NCBI RefSeq assembly: GCF_900187505.1
Contig: NZ_FYDL01000012.1
Coordinates: 31,210 to 95,209, forward strand
Length of the DNA: 64,000 nt
Source of the DNA: Pseudomonas sp. Irchel s3h17
Lineage (GTDB): Bacteria > Pseudomonadota > Gammaproteobacteria > Pseudomonadales > Pseudomonadaceae
Direction: 5' to 3'
Position numbers and translations under genes: made by a program. Positions 44,273 through 52,800 of this stretch are shown here, piece by piece (the stretch's first letter is position 1; the number at the start of each line of letters is the position of its first letter). The notes beneath the pieces are model-generated. The model was not told the origin of the DNA, made no database searches, and was given only the letters and a program-made list of their open reading frames with translations.

Positions 44273-44402
44273 GTGGCGAGCGAGCTTGCTCGCGCTGGGC
44301 TGCGCAGTAGCCCCAAAACCGGTCACCGGGGTTTATCTGAACGACTGCAATAGTCTTGTTGGGGTCGCTTCGCAACCCAGCGCGAGCAAGCTCGCTCGCC
44401 AC
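44273..44402. repeat. REPIN (GAGC-GAGC variant)
   Basis: GTGGCGAGCGAGCTTGCTCGCG and inverted partner, in the 287-bp gap between the DUF3010 gene and the end of cdhR. Nothing else is seen in that gap. Confidence 0.8.
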
Positions 44403-44481
44403 GGGACAGCGTTCACACTTGGTTGAACGACATGAGTGCATACGCTCCCACAGGGCTCTACGGTGAAACCCAAGTCCGTGC

Positions 44482-45441
44482 CTAGACCACCTCCCGCCCA
44501 TCCCCCAGCCGGCGCCGATCCTCCCGTGGGCATCGAACAAATTTTGTCCGATAACTGCGGGTGAAATACGACGGCGATTCAAACCCGCAGGCAATACTCA
44601 CTTCCAACACGCTCATGTCGGTCTGGCGCAGCAGTTGTCGGGCTTTTTCCAGGCGCAGGCCCAGGTAGAAATTGCTCGGCGTATCGTTGAGGTGCAGGCG
44701 GAACAGGCGCTCCAGCTGCCGTCGCGTGACCTTGATCGACTCCGCCAGTTCCAGGGTGCTCAGGGGCGGCTCGCTGTGCCGTTCCATCTCGCCGATGACC
44801 TGCACCAGTTTCTTGTTGCTGATGCCATAGCGCGTGGCGATCTGCATGCGCTGGTGGTCTTTGCGCGGGCGGATGCGCCCGAGTACGAATTGCTCGCTGA
44901 CCTGGACCGCCAGCTCTGGACCGTGGGCCTGGTCGATCAGGTCCAGCATCAAATCGATGGACGCGGTGCCGCCGGCCGAAGTGATGCGTCGGCGGTCGAT
45001 TTCGAACAGTTCCTGGGTGACGCTCAGCTGTGGATAGGACTCCTTGAAGGCCTCGATGGCTTCCCAGTGCAGGGTCACCCGATGGCCGTCCAGCAGGCCG
45101 GCTTCGGCGAGGACAACACTGCCGGTATCGATCCCACCGAGGGTGACGCCCTCGTGATCCAGGCGGTGCAGCCAGTGCTCCAGAGCCGGGTCGACGAACT
45201 TCAGCGGTTCGAAGCCAGCAACCACCAATAACGTCGCGCCCTTCTTCAGCGGTTCCAGCGCCGCGTCGGCGTTGAGTGACATGCCATTGCTGGCCAATAC
45301 CGGCCCGCCGTCGGCGCTCAGCACATGCCAGCGGTACAGCTCGCCGCGAAAGCGGTTGGCCACCCGCAGCGGCTCGATCGCCGAAATGAAACCAATCGCC
45401 GAGAATCCCGGCATCAGCAAAAAGTAGAAATCCTGGGACAT
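44482..45441 (-). CDS. cdhR: CdhR, AraC-family regulator of carnitine catabolism
   Basis: The product is 319 aa from ATG 45441 (MSQDFYFLLMPGFSAIGFIS); a longer frame to 45510 is not supported. An N-terminal DJ-1/PfpI-like domain (GGIDTGSVVLAEAGLLDGHRVTLHW) is followed by the C-terminal double HTH (LAESIKVTRRQLERLFRLHLNDTPSNFYLGLR, ACGFESPSYFTRSYR). It activates the cdh/caiX operon in response to carnitine in P. aeruginosa. It is divergent from caiX. Confidence 0.9.
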   Translation of the reverse strand: MSQDFYFLLMPGFSAIGFISAIEPLRVANRFRGELYRWHVLSADGGPVLASNGMSLNADAALEPLKKGATLLVVAGFEPLKFVDPALEHWLHRLDHEGVTLGGIDTGSVVLAEAGLLDGHRVTLHWEAIEAFKESYPQLSVTQELFEIDRRRITSAGGTASIDLMLDLIDQAHGPELAVQVSEQFVLGRIRPRKDHQRMQIATRYGISNKKLVQVIGEMERHSEPPLSTLELAESIKVTRRQLERLFRLHLNDTPSNFYLGLRLEKARQLLRQTDMSVLEVSIACGFESPSYFTRSYRTKFVRCPREDRRRLGDGREVV

Positions 45442-45634
45442 GGAACGCACTCGGATAGCGGGCAGCGTGTGGACGTTGATACGCCACTTGCCAGCGACAG
45501 ACAAGGGCACAGGTCGCTGCAGTGCAAGAGCTGGTCGCCGCTGTGCGTTTTCTGCGATGTTGAGCTGCGTAACGTGACATCACCGGCACGACAGATGCCG
45601 GACCCGACAATAACGACCTGCCGAGGATCCCACC

Positions 45635-46579
45635 ATGAAACGACTGATCAGCAGCTGTGTGCTTGCACTCAGTGGTACCGCTTTCTTGAGTTCTGGCGCC
45701 ATGGCTGCCGACCCTGCCGCGTGCCAGAACGTGCGCATGGGCGTGGTGAACTGGACCGACGTGATCGCCACCAGCGCCATGACACAAGTGCTGCTCGATG
45801 GCCTCGGCTACAAGACCAAACAGACCAGCGCTTCCCAGCAAATCATCTTCGCCGGCATCCGCGACCAGCGCCTGGACCTGTTCCTGGGCTACTGGAACCC
45901 GCTGATGACCCAGACCATCACCCCGTTCGTCGACGCCAACCAGGTCAAAGTCCTTGAAGCCCCGAGCCTCAAGGACGCCCGCGCCACCCTGGCCGTGCCG
46001 ACCTACCTGGCCGACAAGGGCCTGAAGACCTTCGCCGACATCGCCAAGTTCGAAAAGGAACTGGGCGGCAAGATCTACGGCATCGAGCCCGGCTCCGGGG
46101 CCAACACCCAGATCAAGGCGATGATCGCCAAGAACCAGTTCGGCCTGGGCAAATTCCAGCTGGTCGAATCCAGTGAAGCCGGCATGCTCGCGGCGGTGGA
46201 TCGCGCCGTACGGCGCAAGGAAGCCGTGGTGTTCTTCGGCTGGGCGCCGCACCCGATGAACGTCAACGTGCAGATGACCTACCTCACCGGCAGCGACGAC
46301 GCCCTCGGCCCGAACGAAGGCATGGCCACGGTCTGGACCGTCACCGCACCGAAATACGCCGAGCAGTGCCCGAACGTCAGCCGCCTGCTGAGTAACCTGA
46401 CCTTCACCGCCGAAGACGAGAGCCGGATGATGCAACCGCTGCTCGACCACAAGGACGCCTTCGAGTCGGCCCGCCAGTGGCTCAAGGATCACCCGCAGGA
46501 TCAGCAACGCTGGCTCGAAGGCGTGACTACCTTCGACGGCAAACCGGCTGCCGCGAACCTGCAACTGACTCACCAGTAA
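45635..46579 (+). CDS. caiX: Carnitine-binding periplasmic protein
   Basis: The product is 314 aa. Signal peptide MKRLISSCVLALSGTAFLSSGAMA; OpuAC-type substrate-binding protein with VNWTDVIATSAMTQVLL, GYWNPL, GIEPGSGANTQI and FFGWAPHPMN (aromatic residues for the quaternary ammonium cage). It delivers carnitine to the CbcWV permease/ATPase, whose genes are 9 kb downstream. It is the first gene of the carnitine operon; CdhR and GbdR sites should lie in 45442-45634. Confidence 0.92.
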   Translation: MKRLISSCVLALSGTAFLSSGAMAADPAACQNVRMGVVNWTDVIATSAMTQVLLDGLGYKTKQTSASQQIIFAGIRDQRLDLFLGYWNPLMTQTITPFVDANQVKVLEAPSLKDARATLAVPTYLADKGLKTFADIAKFEKELGGKIYGIEPGSGANTQIKAMIAKNQFGLGKFQLVESSEAGMLAAVDRAVRRKEAVVFFGWAPHPMNVNVQMTYLTGSDDALGPNEGMATVWTVTAPKYAEQCPNVSRLLSNLTFTAEDESRMMQPLLDHKDAFESARQWLKDHPQDQQRWLEGVTTFDGKPAAANLQLTHQ

Positions 46580-46598
46580 CACCGACATGAACCACCGC

Positions 46599-46622
46599 TT
46601 CGCAGCCGCCGACGGCTGCGAA
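46599..46622. other. Hairpin between caiX and cdhC
   Basis: Perfect 10-bp stem TTCGCAGCCG/CGGCTGCGAA with loop CCGA and no T-tract. It is a likely mRNA-stabilising or attenuating hairpin after the highly expressed binding-protein gene. Confidence 0.6.
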
Positions 46623-46680
46623 CGGGATCGCTACGCCTCCCCATTACGCCCGGAAAATCCGGCCTGAAGGAAATCCCACC

Positions 46681-47568
46681 ATGAACCATGACGTCATCAT
46701 CACCTGCGCACTCACCGGTGCTGGCGACACGACCGCCAAGAGCCCGCACGTGCCGGTCACCCCGAAACAGATCGCCGCGGCCGCGGTAGAGGCCGCCAAA
46801 GCCGGGGCCACCGTGGTCCATTGCCATGTGCGTGACCCGCAAACCGGCAAGTTCAGCCGTGACGTGGCGCTGTACCGCGAGTTGATGGAGCGGATTCGCG
46901 AAGCGGACGTCGACATCATCGTCAACCTCACCGCCGGCATGGGCGGCGACCTGGAGATCGGTGCCGGCGAGAATCCGATGGAGTTCGGCCCGAACACCGA
47001 CCTGGTCGGCCCGCTGACCCGCCTGGCCCATGTCGAGGCGTTGCTGCCGGAAATCTGCACCCTGGACTGCGGCACCCTGAACTTCGGCGATGGCGACACT
47101 ATTTACGTCTCCACCCCGGCCCAGTTGCGTGCCGGCGCCAAACGCATACAAGAACTGGGGGTGAAGGCCGAGCTGGAAATCTTCGACACCGGTCACCTGT
47201 GGTTCGCCAAGCAAATGATCAAGGAAGGCCTGCTCGACGACCCGCTGTTCCAGCTGTGCCTGGGCATCCCGTGGGGCGCACCGGCCGACACCACCACCAT
47301 GAAGGCCGTGGTCGACAACCTGCCCGCCAATGCGGTGTGGGCCGGCTTCGGCATCGGCCGCATGCAAATGCCGATGGCCGCCCAAGCGGTGCTGCTCGGC
47401 GGCAACGTCCGGGTCGGGCTGGAAGACAACCTCTGGCTGGACAAGGGCGTACTGGCGACCAACGGCCAACTGGTCGAACGCGCCAGCGAAATCCTCAGCC
47501 GCCTCGGCGCCCGTGTCCTGACCCCGGCCGAAGGCCGCAAGAAAATGGGCCTGGTCCAGCGCGGTTAA
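46681..47568 (+). CDS. cdhC: 3-dehydrocarnitine cleavage enzyme (BKACE family)
   Basis: The product is 295 aa, a beta-keto acid cleavage enzyme (DUF849) with the zinc motif VHCHVRD, GMGGDLEIGAGENPMEFG, LDCGTLNFGD and GNVRVGLEDNLWL. It converts dehydrocarnitine and acetyl-CoA to betainyl-CoA and acetoacetate. It sits between caiX and cdhA. AAGGAAATCCCACC precedes the start. Confidence 0.93.
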   Translation: MNHDVIITCALTGAGDTTAKSPHVPVTPKQIAAAAVEAAKAGATVVHCHVRDPQTGKFSRDVALYRELMERIREADVDIIVNLTAGMGGDLEIGAGENPMEFGPNTDLVGPLTRLAHVEALLPEICTLDCGTLNFGDGDTIYVSTPAQLRAGAKRIQELGVKAELEIFDTGHLWFAKQMIKEGLLDDPLFQLCLGIPWGAPADTTTMKAVVDNLPANAVWAGFGIGRMQMPMAAQAVLLGGNVRVGLEDNLWLDKGVLATNGQLVERASEILSRLGARVLTPAEGRKKMGLVQRG

Positions 47569-47590
47569 GCCCAACCTACTTCTAACACCT

Positions 47591-47679
47591 GTGGGAGCGG
47601 GCTTGCCCGCGAAGAGGCTGGTGCATCCAAAGCCTCTTCAGTGGTGATCCACCGCTTTCGCGGGTAAGCCCGCTCCCAC
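47591..47679. repeat. REP pair inside the carnitine operon
   Basis: GTGGGAGCGGGCTTGCCCGCGAA and inverted partner, filling the cdhC-cdhA gap. Confidence 0.8.
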
Positions 47680-47710
47680 AGGGATCACCGGTATCTTTCA
47701 GGAAATCGCC

Positions 47711-48676
47711 ATGAGCTTTATCACCGAAATCAAAACCTTCGCTGCACTGGGCAGTGGTGTCATCGGCAGCGGCTGGGTGTCCCGCGCCCTCGCCCATGGC
47801 CTGGATGTGGTGTCCTGGGACCCGGCACCCGGTGCCGAGGCCGCCTTGCGCCAACGCGTCGCCAATGCCTGGGGAGCCCTTGAGCAACAGGGCCTGGCAC
47901 CCGGCGCGTCACAGGATCGACTGCGTTTTGTGGCGACCATCGAAGAGTGCGTGCGGGACGCCGATTTCATCCAGGAAAGCGCCCCGGAGCGCCTTGAGCT
48001 GAAACTCGAACTGCACGGCAAGATCAGCGCGGCGGCCAAGCCCGATGCCCTGATTGGCTCCAGCACCTCGGGCCTGCTGCCCAGCGAATTCTACGAGAGC
48101 TCGACCCACCCTGAACGCTGTGTGGTCGGCCACCCGTTCAACCCGGTGTACCTGCTGCCCCTGGTGGAAGTGGTCGGTGGCAAGAACACCGCACCTGAAG
48201 CCATCCAGGCCGCAATAAAGGTGTACGAGTCCTTGGGCATGCGCCCGCTGCATGTGCGCAAGGAAGTACCAGGATTCATCGCCGACCGCCTGCTCGAAGC
48301 GCTGTGGCGCGAAGCGCTGCACCTGGTCAACGACGGCGTGGCCACCACCGGTGAAATCGACGATGCCATCCGCTTTGGCGCCGGGCTGCGCTGGTCGTTC
48401 ATGGGCACCTTCCTGACCTACACCCTGGCCGGTGGCGATGCTGGCATGCGCCACTTCATGGCTCAGTTCGGCCCGGCCTTGCAACTGCCGTGGACCTACC
48501 TGCCGGCACCGGAACTGACCGACAAGCTAATCGACGATGTGGTCGACGGCACCCGCGATCAGTTGGGTAAACACAGCATTTCGGCGCTGGAGCGCTATCG
48601 TGATGACTGCCTGCTGGCGGTGCTGGACGCGGTGAAGACCACCAAGGCCAAGCATGGGATGTCCTTCAGCGAATAA
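47711..48676 (+). CDS. cdhA: L-carnitine dehydrogenase
   Basis: The product is 321 aa with a 3-hydroxyacyl-CoA dehydrogenase-type fold: NAD motif LGSGVIGSGWVSRALAHG, SSTSGLLPSEF, GHPFNPVYLLPLVEVVGG and VPGFIADRLLEALWREALHLV. It oxidises L-carnitine to 3-dehydrocarnitine. CAGGAAATCGCC precedes the start. It is flanked on both sides by REP-type repeats. Confidence 0.94.
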   Translation: MSFITEIKTFAALGSGVIGSGWVSRALAHGLDVVSWDPAPGAEAALRQRVANAWGALEQQGLAPGASQDRLRFVATIEECVRDADFIQESAPERLELKLELHGKISAAAKPDALIGSSTSGLLPSEFYESSTHPERCVVGHPFNPVYLLPLVEVVGGKNTAPEAIQAAIKVYESLGMRPLHVRKEVPGFIADRLLEALWREALHLVNDGVATTGEIDDAIRFGAGLRWSFMGTFLTYTLAGGDAGMRHFMAQFGPALQLPWTYLPAPELTDKLIDDVVDGTRDQLGKHSISALERYRDDCLLAVLDAVKTTKAKHGMSFSE

Positions 48677-48688
48677 ACCCCGAAACCT

Positions 48689-48819
48689 GTGGCGAGGGAG
48701 CTTGCTCCCGCTGGACTGCGCAGCAGTCCCAAACCCTGTGTCTGCGTACTCACAGAAAAACCGCATTCACCGGTTTAACGACCGCTTCGCGGCCGAGCGG
48801 GAGCAAGCTCCCTCGCCAC
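48689..48819. repeat. REPIN inside the carnitine operon
   Basis: GTGGCGAGGGAGCTTGCTCCCGC and inverted partner between cdhA and cdhB. Confidence 0.8.
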
Positions 48820-48856
48820 GCCTGTGTACACCCACGAAAACCTGTGGAGTTCCACC

Positions 48857-49333
48857 ATGCCCACCCTCACCACCTACCAAACCACCATCATCCCCGACTG
48901 GGTCGATTACAACGGCCATCTGCGCGATGCCTTTTACCTGCTGATTTTCAGCTACGCCACCGACGCGCTGATGGATCAGCTGGGCATGGACAGCAGCCAC
49001 CGCGAAGCCACGGGCAACTCGTTGTTCACCCTTGAGCTGCACCTCAACTACCTGCACGAAGTGAAGCTCGGCACCGAGGTTGAAGTGCATACCCGGATCA
49101 TCGGCCACGACCGCAAGCGCCTGCACCTCTACCACAGCCTGCACCGGGTGGACGACCCACTGGAGCTGGCGGGCAACGAGCAGATGCTGCTGCACGTCGA
49201 CCTTGCCGGCCCCCGTTCGGCGCCATTCAGCGAGCAGGTCGCCAACAAGCTGATGGCCCTGACCGCCCTGCAATCGGACCTGCCCACACCGACTTACATC
49301 GGCCGGGTCATTGCACTGCCACCGGAAAAATAA
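48857..49333 (+). CDS. cdhB: Betainyl-CoA thioesterase
   Basis: The product is 158 aa from ATG 48857 (GGAG eight bases before), with a hot-dog fold: IIPDWVDYNGHLRDAFYLLIFSYATDALM (4HBT signature with Asp-Tyr-Asn-Gly-His), ELHLNYLHEVKLGTEVEVHTRIIG. It hydrolyses betainyl-CoA to glycine betaine and CoA, completing carnitine-to-betaine conversion. A frame start at 48824 lies in the REPIN edge and is rejected. Confidence 0.9.
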   Translation: MPTLTTYQTTIIPDWVDYNGHLRDAFYLLIFSYATDALMDQLGMDSSHREATGNSLFTLELHLNYLHEVKLGTEVEVHTRIIGHDRKRLHLYHSLHRVDDPLELAGNEQMLLHVDLAGPRSAPFSEQVANKLMALTALQSDLPTPTYIGRVIALPPEK

Positions 49334-49352
49334 CACCGCACAAGGAGCGTCC

Positions 49353-50516
49353 ATGAACCCCCGCGCCGCCGTAGCCGACTTTCGCCGTTACCCAATCATC
49401 AGCGCGTTGACCGCCGTCCACCCCTTGGTGGATCGCGTGTTGGTGAAGTGGGCCGATGGCCGGACCAGCCCCTTTCATCACCCCTGGTTACGCGATAACT
49501 GCCCCTGCGCCGAGTGCGTCTACAGCGTGACTCGCGAGCAAGTGCTGGAAATCGTCGACGTCCCTGAAAACCTGGTTCCCGCCATCACCCGGGTGGACAC
49601 CGAGGGCTGCCTGCGGATCGACTGGCAGGACGGCCACGTCAGTCACTTCGATCCCGGCTGGTTGCGGGCCCATGCCTATGACGACGACTCCCGTGCCGAG
49701 CGCCGCGTCGGCCAACCCAAGCGCCAATTATGGGACAGCCAGTTACAGTTGCCGGTGTTCGAGTACCAGGCCGTGATGGATGATCCGCAAGCCCTGTTGC
49801 AATGGTTGTTGGCGTTGCGCGATACCGGCCTGACCCAGGTGCGTGGCATGCCCACCGAACCCGGCGCCCTGACGTCGATCGCCAAGCGGATTTCGTTTAT
49901 CCGCGAGAGCAATTTCGGCGTGCTGTTCAACGTGCAATCCAGGGCCGATGCCGACAGCAATGCCTACACCGCCTTCAACCTGCCGCTGCACAGCGACCTG
50001 CCGACGCGGGAGTTGCAACCGGGGCTGCAGTTCCTGCATTGCCTGGTCAACGACGCCGACGGCGGCGAGAGCATTTTTGTCGACGGTTTTGCCATCGCCG
50101 TCGCCTTGCGCCAGGAAGACCCCGAAGCCTTCCAGGCGCTGTGCGAGATCCCCGTGGAGTTCCGCAACAAGGACCGCCACAGCGACTATCGCTGCCTGGC
50201 ACCGATCATCGCCCTGGACGCCATGGGCCAGGTGTCGGAAATCCGTATGGCGAACTTTCTGCGCGGTCCGTTCGATGCCTCGGCCGAGCAGATGCCCAGC
50301 CTCTATCGCGCTTATCGCCGCCTTATCGCCATGACCCGCGAGGCCAGGTTCCGCCTTGTCCAGCGCCTGGATCCCGGCCAGATGTGGTGCTTCGACAACC
50401 GTCGCACCCTGCATGCCCGCAATGCCTTCGACCCCACCAGCGGCGCCCGGCATTTCCAGGGTTGCTACGTCGATCGTGATGAGCTGTTGTCGCGCATTCT
50501 GGTGTTGCAACGCTAG
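49353..50516 (+). CDS. Gamma-butyrobetaine hydroxylase-like 2-oxoglutarate dioxygenase
   Basis: The product is 387 aa from ATG 49353 (AAGGAG in front). The N-terminal zinc lobe RDNCPCAECVY (Cys-x-Cys-x2-Cys) and WLRDNCP pattern, then the TauD-like catalytic domain with the iron ligands in LPLHSDLPTRE and a distal His in RTLHARNAF, are those of BBOX/TMLH enzymes. It probably hydroxylates gamma-butyrobetaine to L-carnitine, which the upstream Cdh enzymes then use. It is the last gene of the operon. Trimethyllysine as substrate is a less likely option. Confidence 0.86.
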   Translation: MNPRAAVADFRRYPIISALTAVHPLVDRVLVKWADGRTSPFHHPWLRDNCPCAECVYSVTREQVLEIVDVPENLVPAITRVDTEGCLRIDWQDGHVSHFDPGWLRAHAYDDDSRAERRVGQPKRQLWDSQLQLPVFEYQAVMDDPQALLQWLLALRDTGLTQVRGMPTEPGALTSIAKRISFIRESNFGVLFNVQSRADADSNAYTAFNLPLHSDLPTRELQPGLQFLHCLVNDADGGESIFVDGFAIAVALRQEDPEAFQALCEIPVEFRNKDRHSDYRCLAPIIALDAMGQVSEIRMANFLRGPFDASAEQMPSLYRAYRRLIAMTREARFRLVQRLDPGQMWCFDNRRTLHARNAFDPTSGARHFQGCYVDRDELLSRILVLQR

Positions 50517-50801
50517 GCCGGCTCAGGCCCCTCGGTCCTCCCGGACTTCCAGGCAAAAAAAACCCGATCAAGCCGTGACAGGATCGGGGCAGAGGGTACT
50601 GTTGAGGAGCCGATGCGCGAGGGTGACCAAACCTTCGTGTAGCGAGCTGAGTCCAGTGTGCCCAGTCGCCGAGCGCTGGAGTTAGCCGAAAACGACCTGT
50701 TCATAGGTATTGCGGCCATCGCGACAAATCGCCCTTGCTCGCGCCCGACACCCCCACCAGAATCGAGGCAAGACACCGTTCCCTTAAAGAAGGATTGCGT
50801 C
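50517..50801. other. Gap after the carnitine operon
   Basis: There is no further gene in this gap. It holds a minus-strand-type terminator (50555-50588) and the promoter region of the small gene at 50802. Confidence 0.6.
50555..50588 (-). terminator. Rho-independent terminator on the minus strand
   Basis: Read on the minus strand: stem CCCGATC/GATCGGG with a 12-nt loop followed by eight T. It may stop transcripts coming from gbdR or an antisense RNA. On the plus strand it lies 40 bp after the dioxygenase stop. Confidence 0.6.
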
Positions 50802-51071
50802 ATGATGCACGCCGATTTGATCGACCAGGAAGACCTGCTGGGCCAACTCAAGTCGCTGGGTTTTGAAGTGCCCAGTGGCGCCACGGCCGAACAGGCCTGC
50901 GAGTGCGCGGTACGCGGCCTGGACGATGTACGGGCCAACACCCTGCGGACCATGGTCAAGCAGATGTACACCAGCAGCGCGATGATCTTGCCCGTGGTAC
51001 GCCAGGCCATCGACAAGCAACTGCTGCCGGCATTGGCGCAATACCAGCAAGGCCAAAGCCGACGGGCCTGA
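50802..51071 (+). CDS. Small hypothetical protein
   Basis: The product is 89 aa from ATG 50802 with AAGGA seven bases before; a longer frame to 50658 has no ribosome site. It is hydrophilic and helical: HADLIDQEDLLGQLKSLGFEVPSGATAEQACECAVRGLD, then an apolar helix with MVKQMYTSSAMILPVVRQAID. There is no recognised domain, signal peptide or membrane helix. It lies between the carnitine operon and gbdR (convergent with gbdR). It is a real gene by codon use, function unknown. Confidence 0.65.
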   Translation: MMHADLIDQEDLLGQLKSLGFEVPSGATAEQACECAVRGLDDVRANTLRTMVKQMYTSSAMILPVVRQAIDKQLLPALAQYQQGQSRRA

Positions 51072-51094
51072 TGTCCAGAGCGGACGGCTTTCCT

Positions 51095-51224
51095 GTGGCG
51101 AGGGAGCTTGCTCCCGCTGGGTTGCGTAGCAGCCCCAAAAAGACAAACGCGTCAGGTCTGTAGAAACGCGTTTGTCCAATGTGCGACCGCTTCGCGGTCG
51201 AGCGGGAGCAAGCTCCCTCGCCAC
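51095..51224. repeat. REPIN
   Basis: GTGGCGAGGGAGCTTGCTCCCGC and inverted partner, between the small gene and the 3' end of gbdR (convergent). Confidence 0.8.
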
Positions 51225-51244
51225 AAAAGCCCGCTCGAAGGTGA

Positions 51245-52348
51245 CTACAGCCTCACGCTGGCAAAGGTCGACTCGTTGCGCGCCTGGCTCAAGGCCGACA
51301 TCGGCCCGGACAACGGTGCCAATACCATCGCTTGCGGGATCGGCATCATCGCCACTTGTTGGGTGGTGTTGGAGCCCACGCGCTCGTCACGCGGAGGAAT
51401 ACCGAAGTATTCGCGGTAGCACTTGGAGAAGTGCGGCGTGGAAACAAAGCCGCACACCGAGGCCACTTCGATGATCGACATCGGCGTTTGCTTGAGCAAT
51501 TGCCGGGCGCGGATCAGGCGCAGCTTGAGGTAGTAACGCGATGGCGAGCAATGCAGGTATTTCTGGAACAGCCGCTCCAGCTGACGACGCGACACGGCGA
51601 CGTACACCGCCAGCTCATCGAGGTCGATCGGCTCTTCAAGGTTGGCCTCCATCAGCGCGACGATTTCCTGCAACTTCGGCTGATTGGTCCCCAGCATGTG
51701 CTTGAGCGGTACACGCTGGTGATCCTGCTCGTTACGAATGCGCTCGTAGACAAACATTTCCGAGATCGCCGCCGACAGCTCACGGCCGTGATCGCGGCTG
51801 ATCAGGTGCAGCATCATGTCCAGTGGCGCGGTGCCGCCGGAGCTGGTGAACCGGTTACGGTCGAGGGTGAACAGGCGAGTGCTCATGGCCACACGCGGGA
51901 AGGCTTCCTGCATCGCGGCCAGGCATTCCCAGTGCACGCTGCAATCGAAGCCGTCCAGCAGCCCCGCGCAGGCCAGCGCCCAACTGCCGGTGCAGACCGC
52001 CCCGAGGCGGCGCGACTGGCGGGCCTGGCTTTGCAGCCACGACACGTGCTCACGGGTCACGGTACGTTGAATGCCGATGCCACCGCACACAATGATGGTG
52101 TCCAGGGCCGGGGCTTTGTGCATGGAGGCGTCAGGGGTTATCTGCAGCCCGTCACTGGCCCAGACCTGGCCGCCATCAACGGTGAGGGTCGTCCAGCGAT
52201 ACAGCTCGCGTCCGGACAATTGGTTGGCCATGCGCAGGGGTTCTACGGCGGAGGCCAGGGAAATCAGCGTGAAATTGTCCAGCAGCAAAAAGCCGATGGA
52301 TTGAGGCGCACGGTTCTGGGGTTGAGCCCCGGAGTTGAACGACGTCAT
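51245..52348 (-). CDS. gbdR: GbdR, AraC-family activator of betaine catabolism
   Basis: The product is 367 aa. An N-terminal DJ-1/PfpI-like ligand domain (SIGFLLLDNFTLISLASAVEPLRMANQL, AVCTGSWALACAGLLDGF) is followed by the C-terminal AraC double HTH (LAVYVAVSRRQLERLFQKYLHCSPSRYYLKLRL in part, VCGFVSTPHFSKCYREYFGIPPRDER) and a ~50-residue Ser/Ala/Pro tail. In P. aeruginosa it senses glycine betaine and dimethylglycine and activates gbcAB, dgcAB, the sox operon, cbcXWV, caiX and sdaB, all present in this window. GGAGATACCGCG precedes ATG 52348. Confidence 0.94.
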   Translation of the reverse strand: MTSFNSGAQPQNRAPQSIGFLLLDNFTLISLASAVEPLRMANQLSGRELYRWTTLTVDGGQVWASDGLQITPDASMHKAPALDTIIVCGGIGIQRTVTREHVSWLQSQARQSRRLGAVCTGSWALACAGLLDGFDCSVHWECLAAMQEAFPRVAMSTRLFTLDRNRFTSSGGTAPLDMMLHLISRDHGRELSAAISEMFVYERIRNEQDHQRVPLKHMLGTNQPKLQEIVALMEANLEEPIDLDELAVYVAVSRRQLERLFQKYLHCSPSRYYLKLRLIRARQLLKQTPMSIIEVASVCGFVSTPHFSKCYREYFGIPPRDERVGSNTTQQVAMMPIPQAMVLAPLSGPMSALSQARNESTFASVRL

Positions 52349-52800
52349 CGCGGTATCTCCTCACACAAAGCAGGTGATGGCCTCAGGCGGAGGCTCTTTT
52401 TATGGCCATCGTTCTCGTGCCGTGAGACGGGGCTTTGTCATGACAGAGCAATTGCCATGCCTAAAGTTGAATGAGCATTCAATAACTCCTGAAAACGACG
52501 TCGCAGTGTGTCTACATGTGTCAATCGAGACACAAATCGATTCAGGGGTTATCGAGCTGGCGAGTGCCCAGCCCGGCAGGCTGTGAGCAGATCGGTAGCA
52601 CTTGTGGGAACAGGGCTGTGGCCCGTCGAGAAAGAGTGTCACCGCAGGCACGAGCGACGGACGGTCAGGCTCGGTTTGGAGCCCTGACCTTGCGGGAATG
52701 GCGTGTCTGTTTGCGACGCGCCAAAAGGTGGCGCGTCGCTGTATGAGTGCGCACTTAGCGCGCAGTGTTGATCTCTCCGTGGCGGGGGTTCATCCGCCAC
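52349..52800. other. Gene-free gap between gbdR start and sdaB end
   Basis: I see no credible gene in these 452 bp. The left third should contain the gbdR promoter; ACATGTGTC and GAGACACA form a loose inverted repeat near 52515. A strong hairpin near the right end (52713-52739) lies 60 bp after the sdaB stop. Confidence 0.5.
52713..52739. terminator. Hairpin downstream of sdaB
   Basis: Perfect 10-bp stem GCGACGCGCC/GGCGCGTCGC with a 7-nt loop. There is no clear T-tract on either strand, so termination is only probable. Confidence 0.45.

Noticed and set aside
44579..46588. 669-codon minus-strand frame spanning caiX and cdhR
   Set aside because: It runs antisense through caiX and out of frame through cdhR, both certain genes.
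50658..50801. Longer start for the small hypothetical gene
   Set aside because: The extra 48 codons have no ribosome site, whereas AAGGA stands at the proper distance before 50802.
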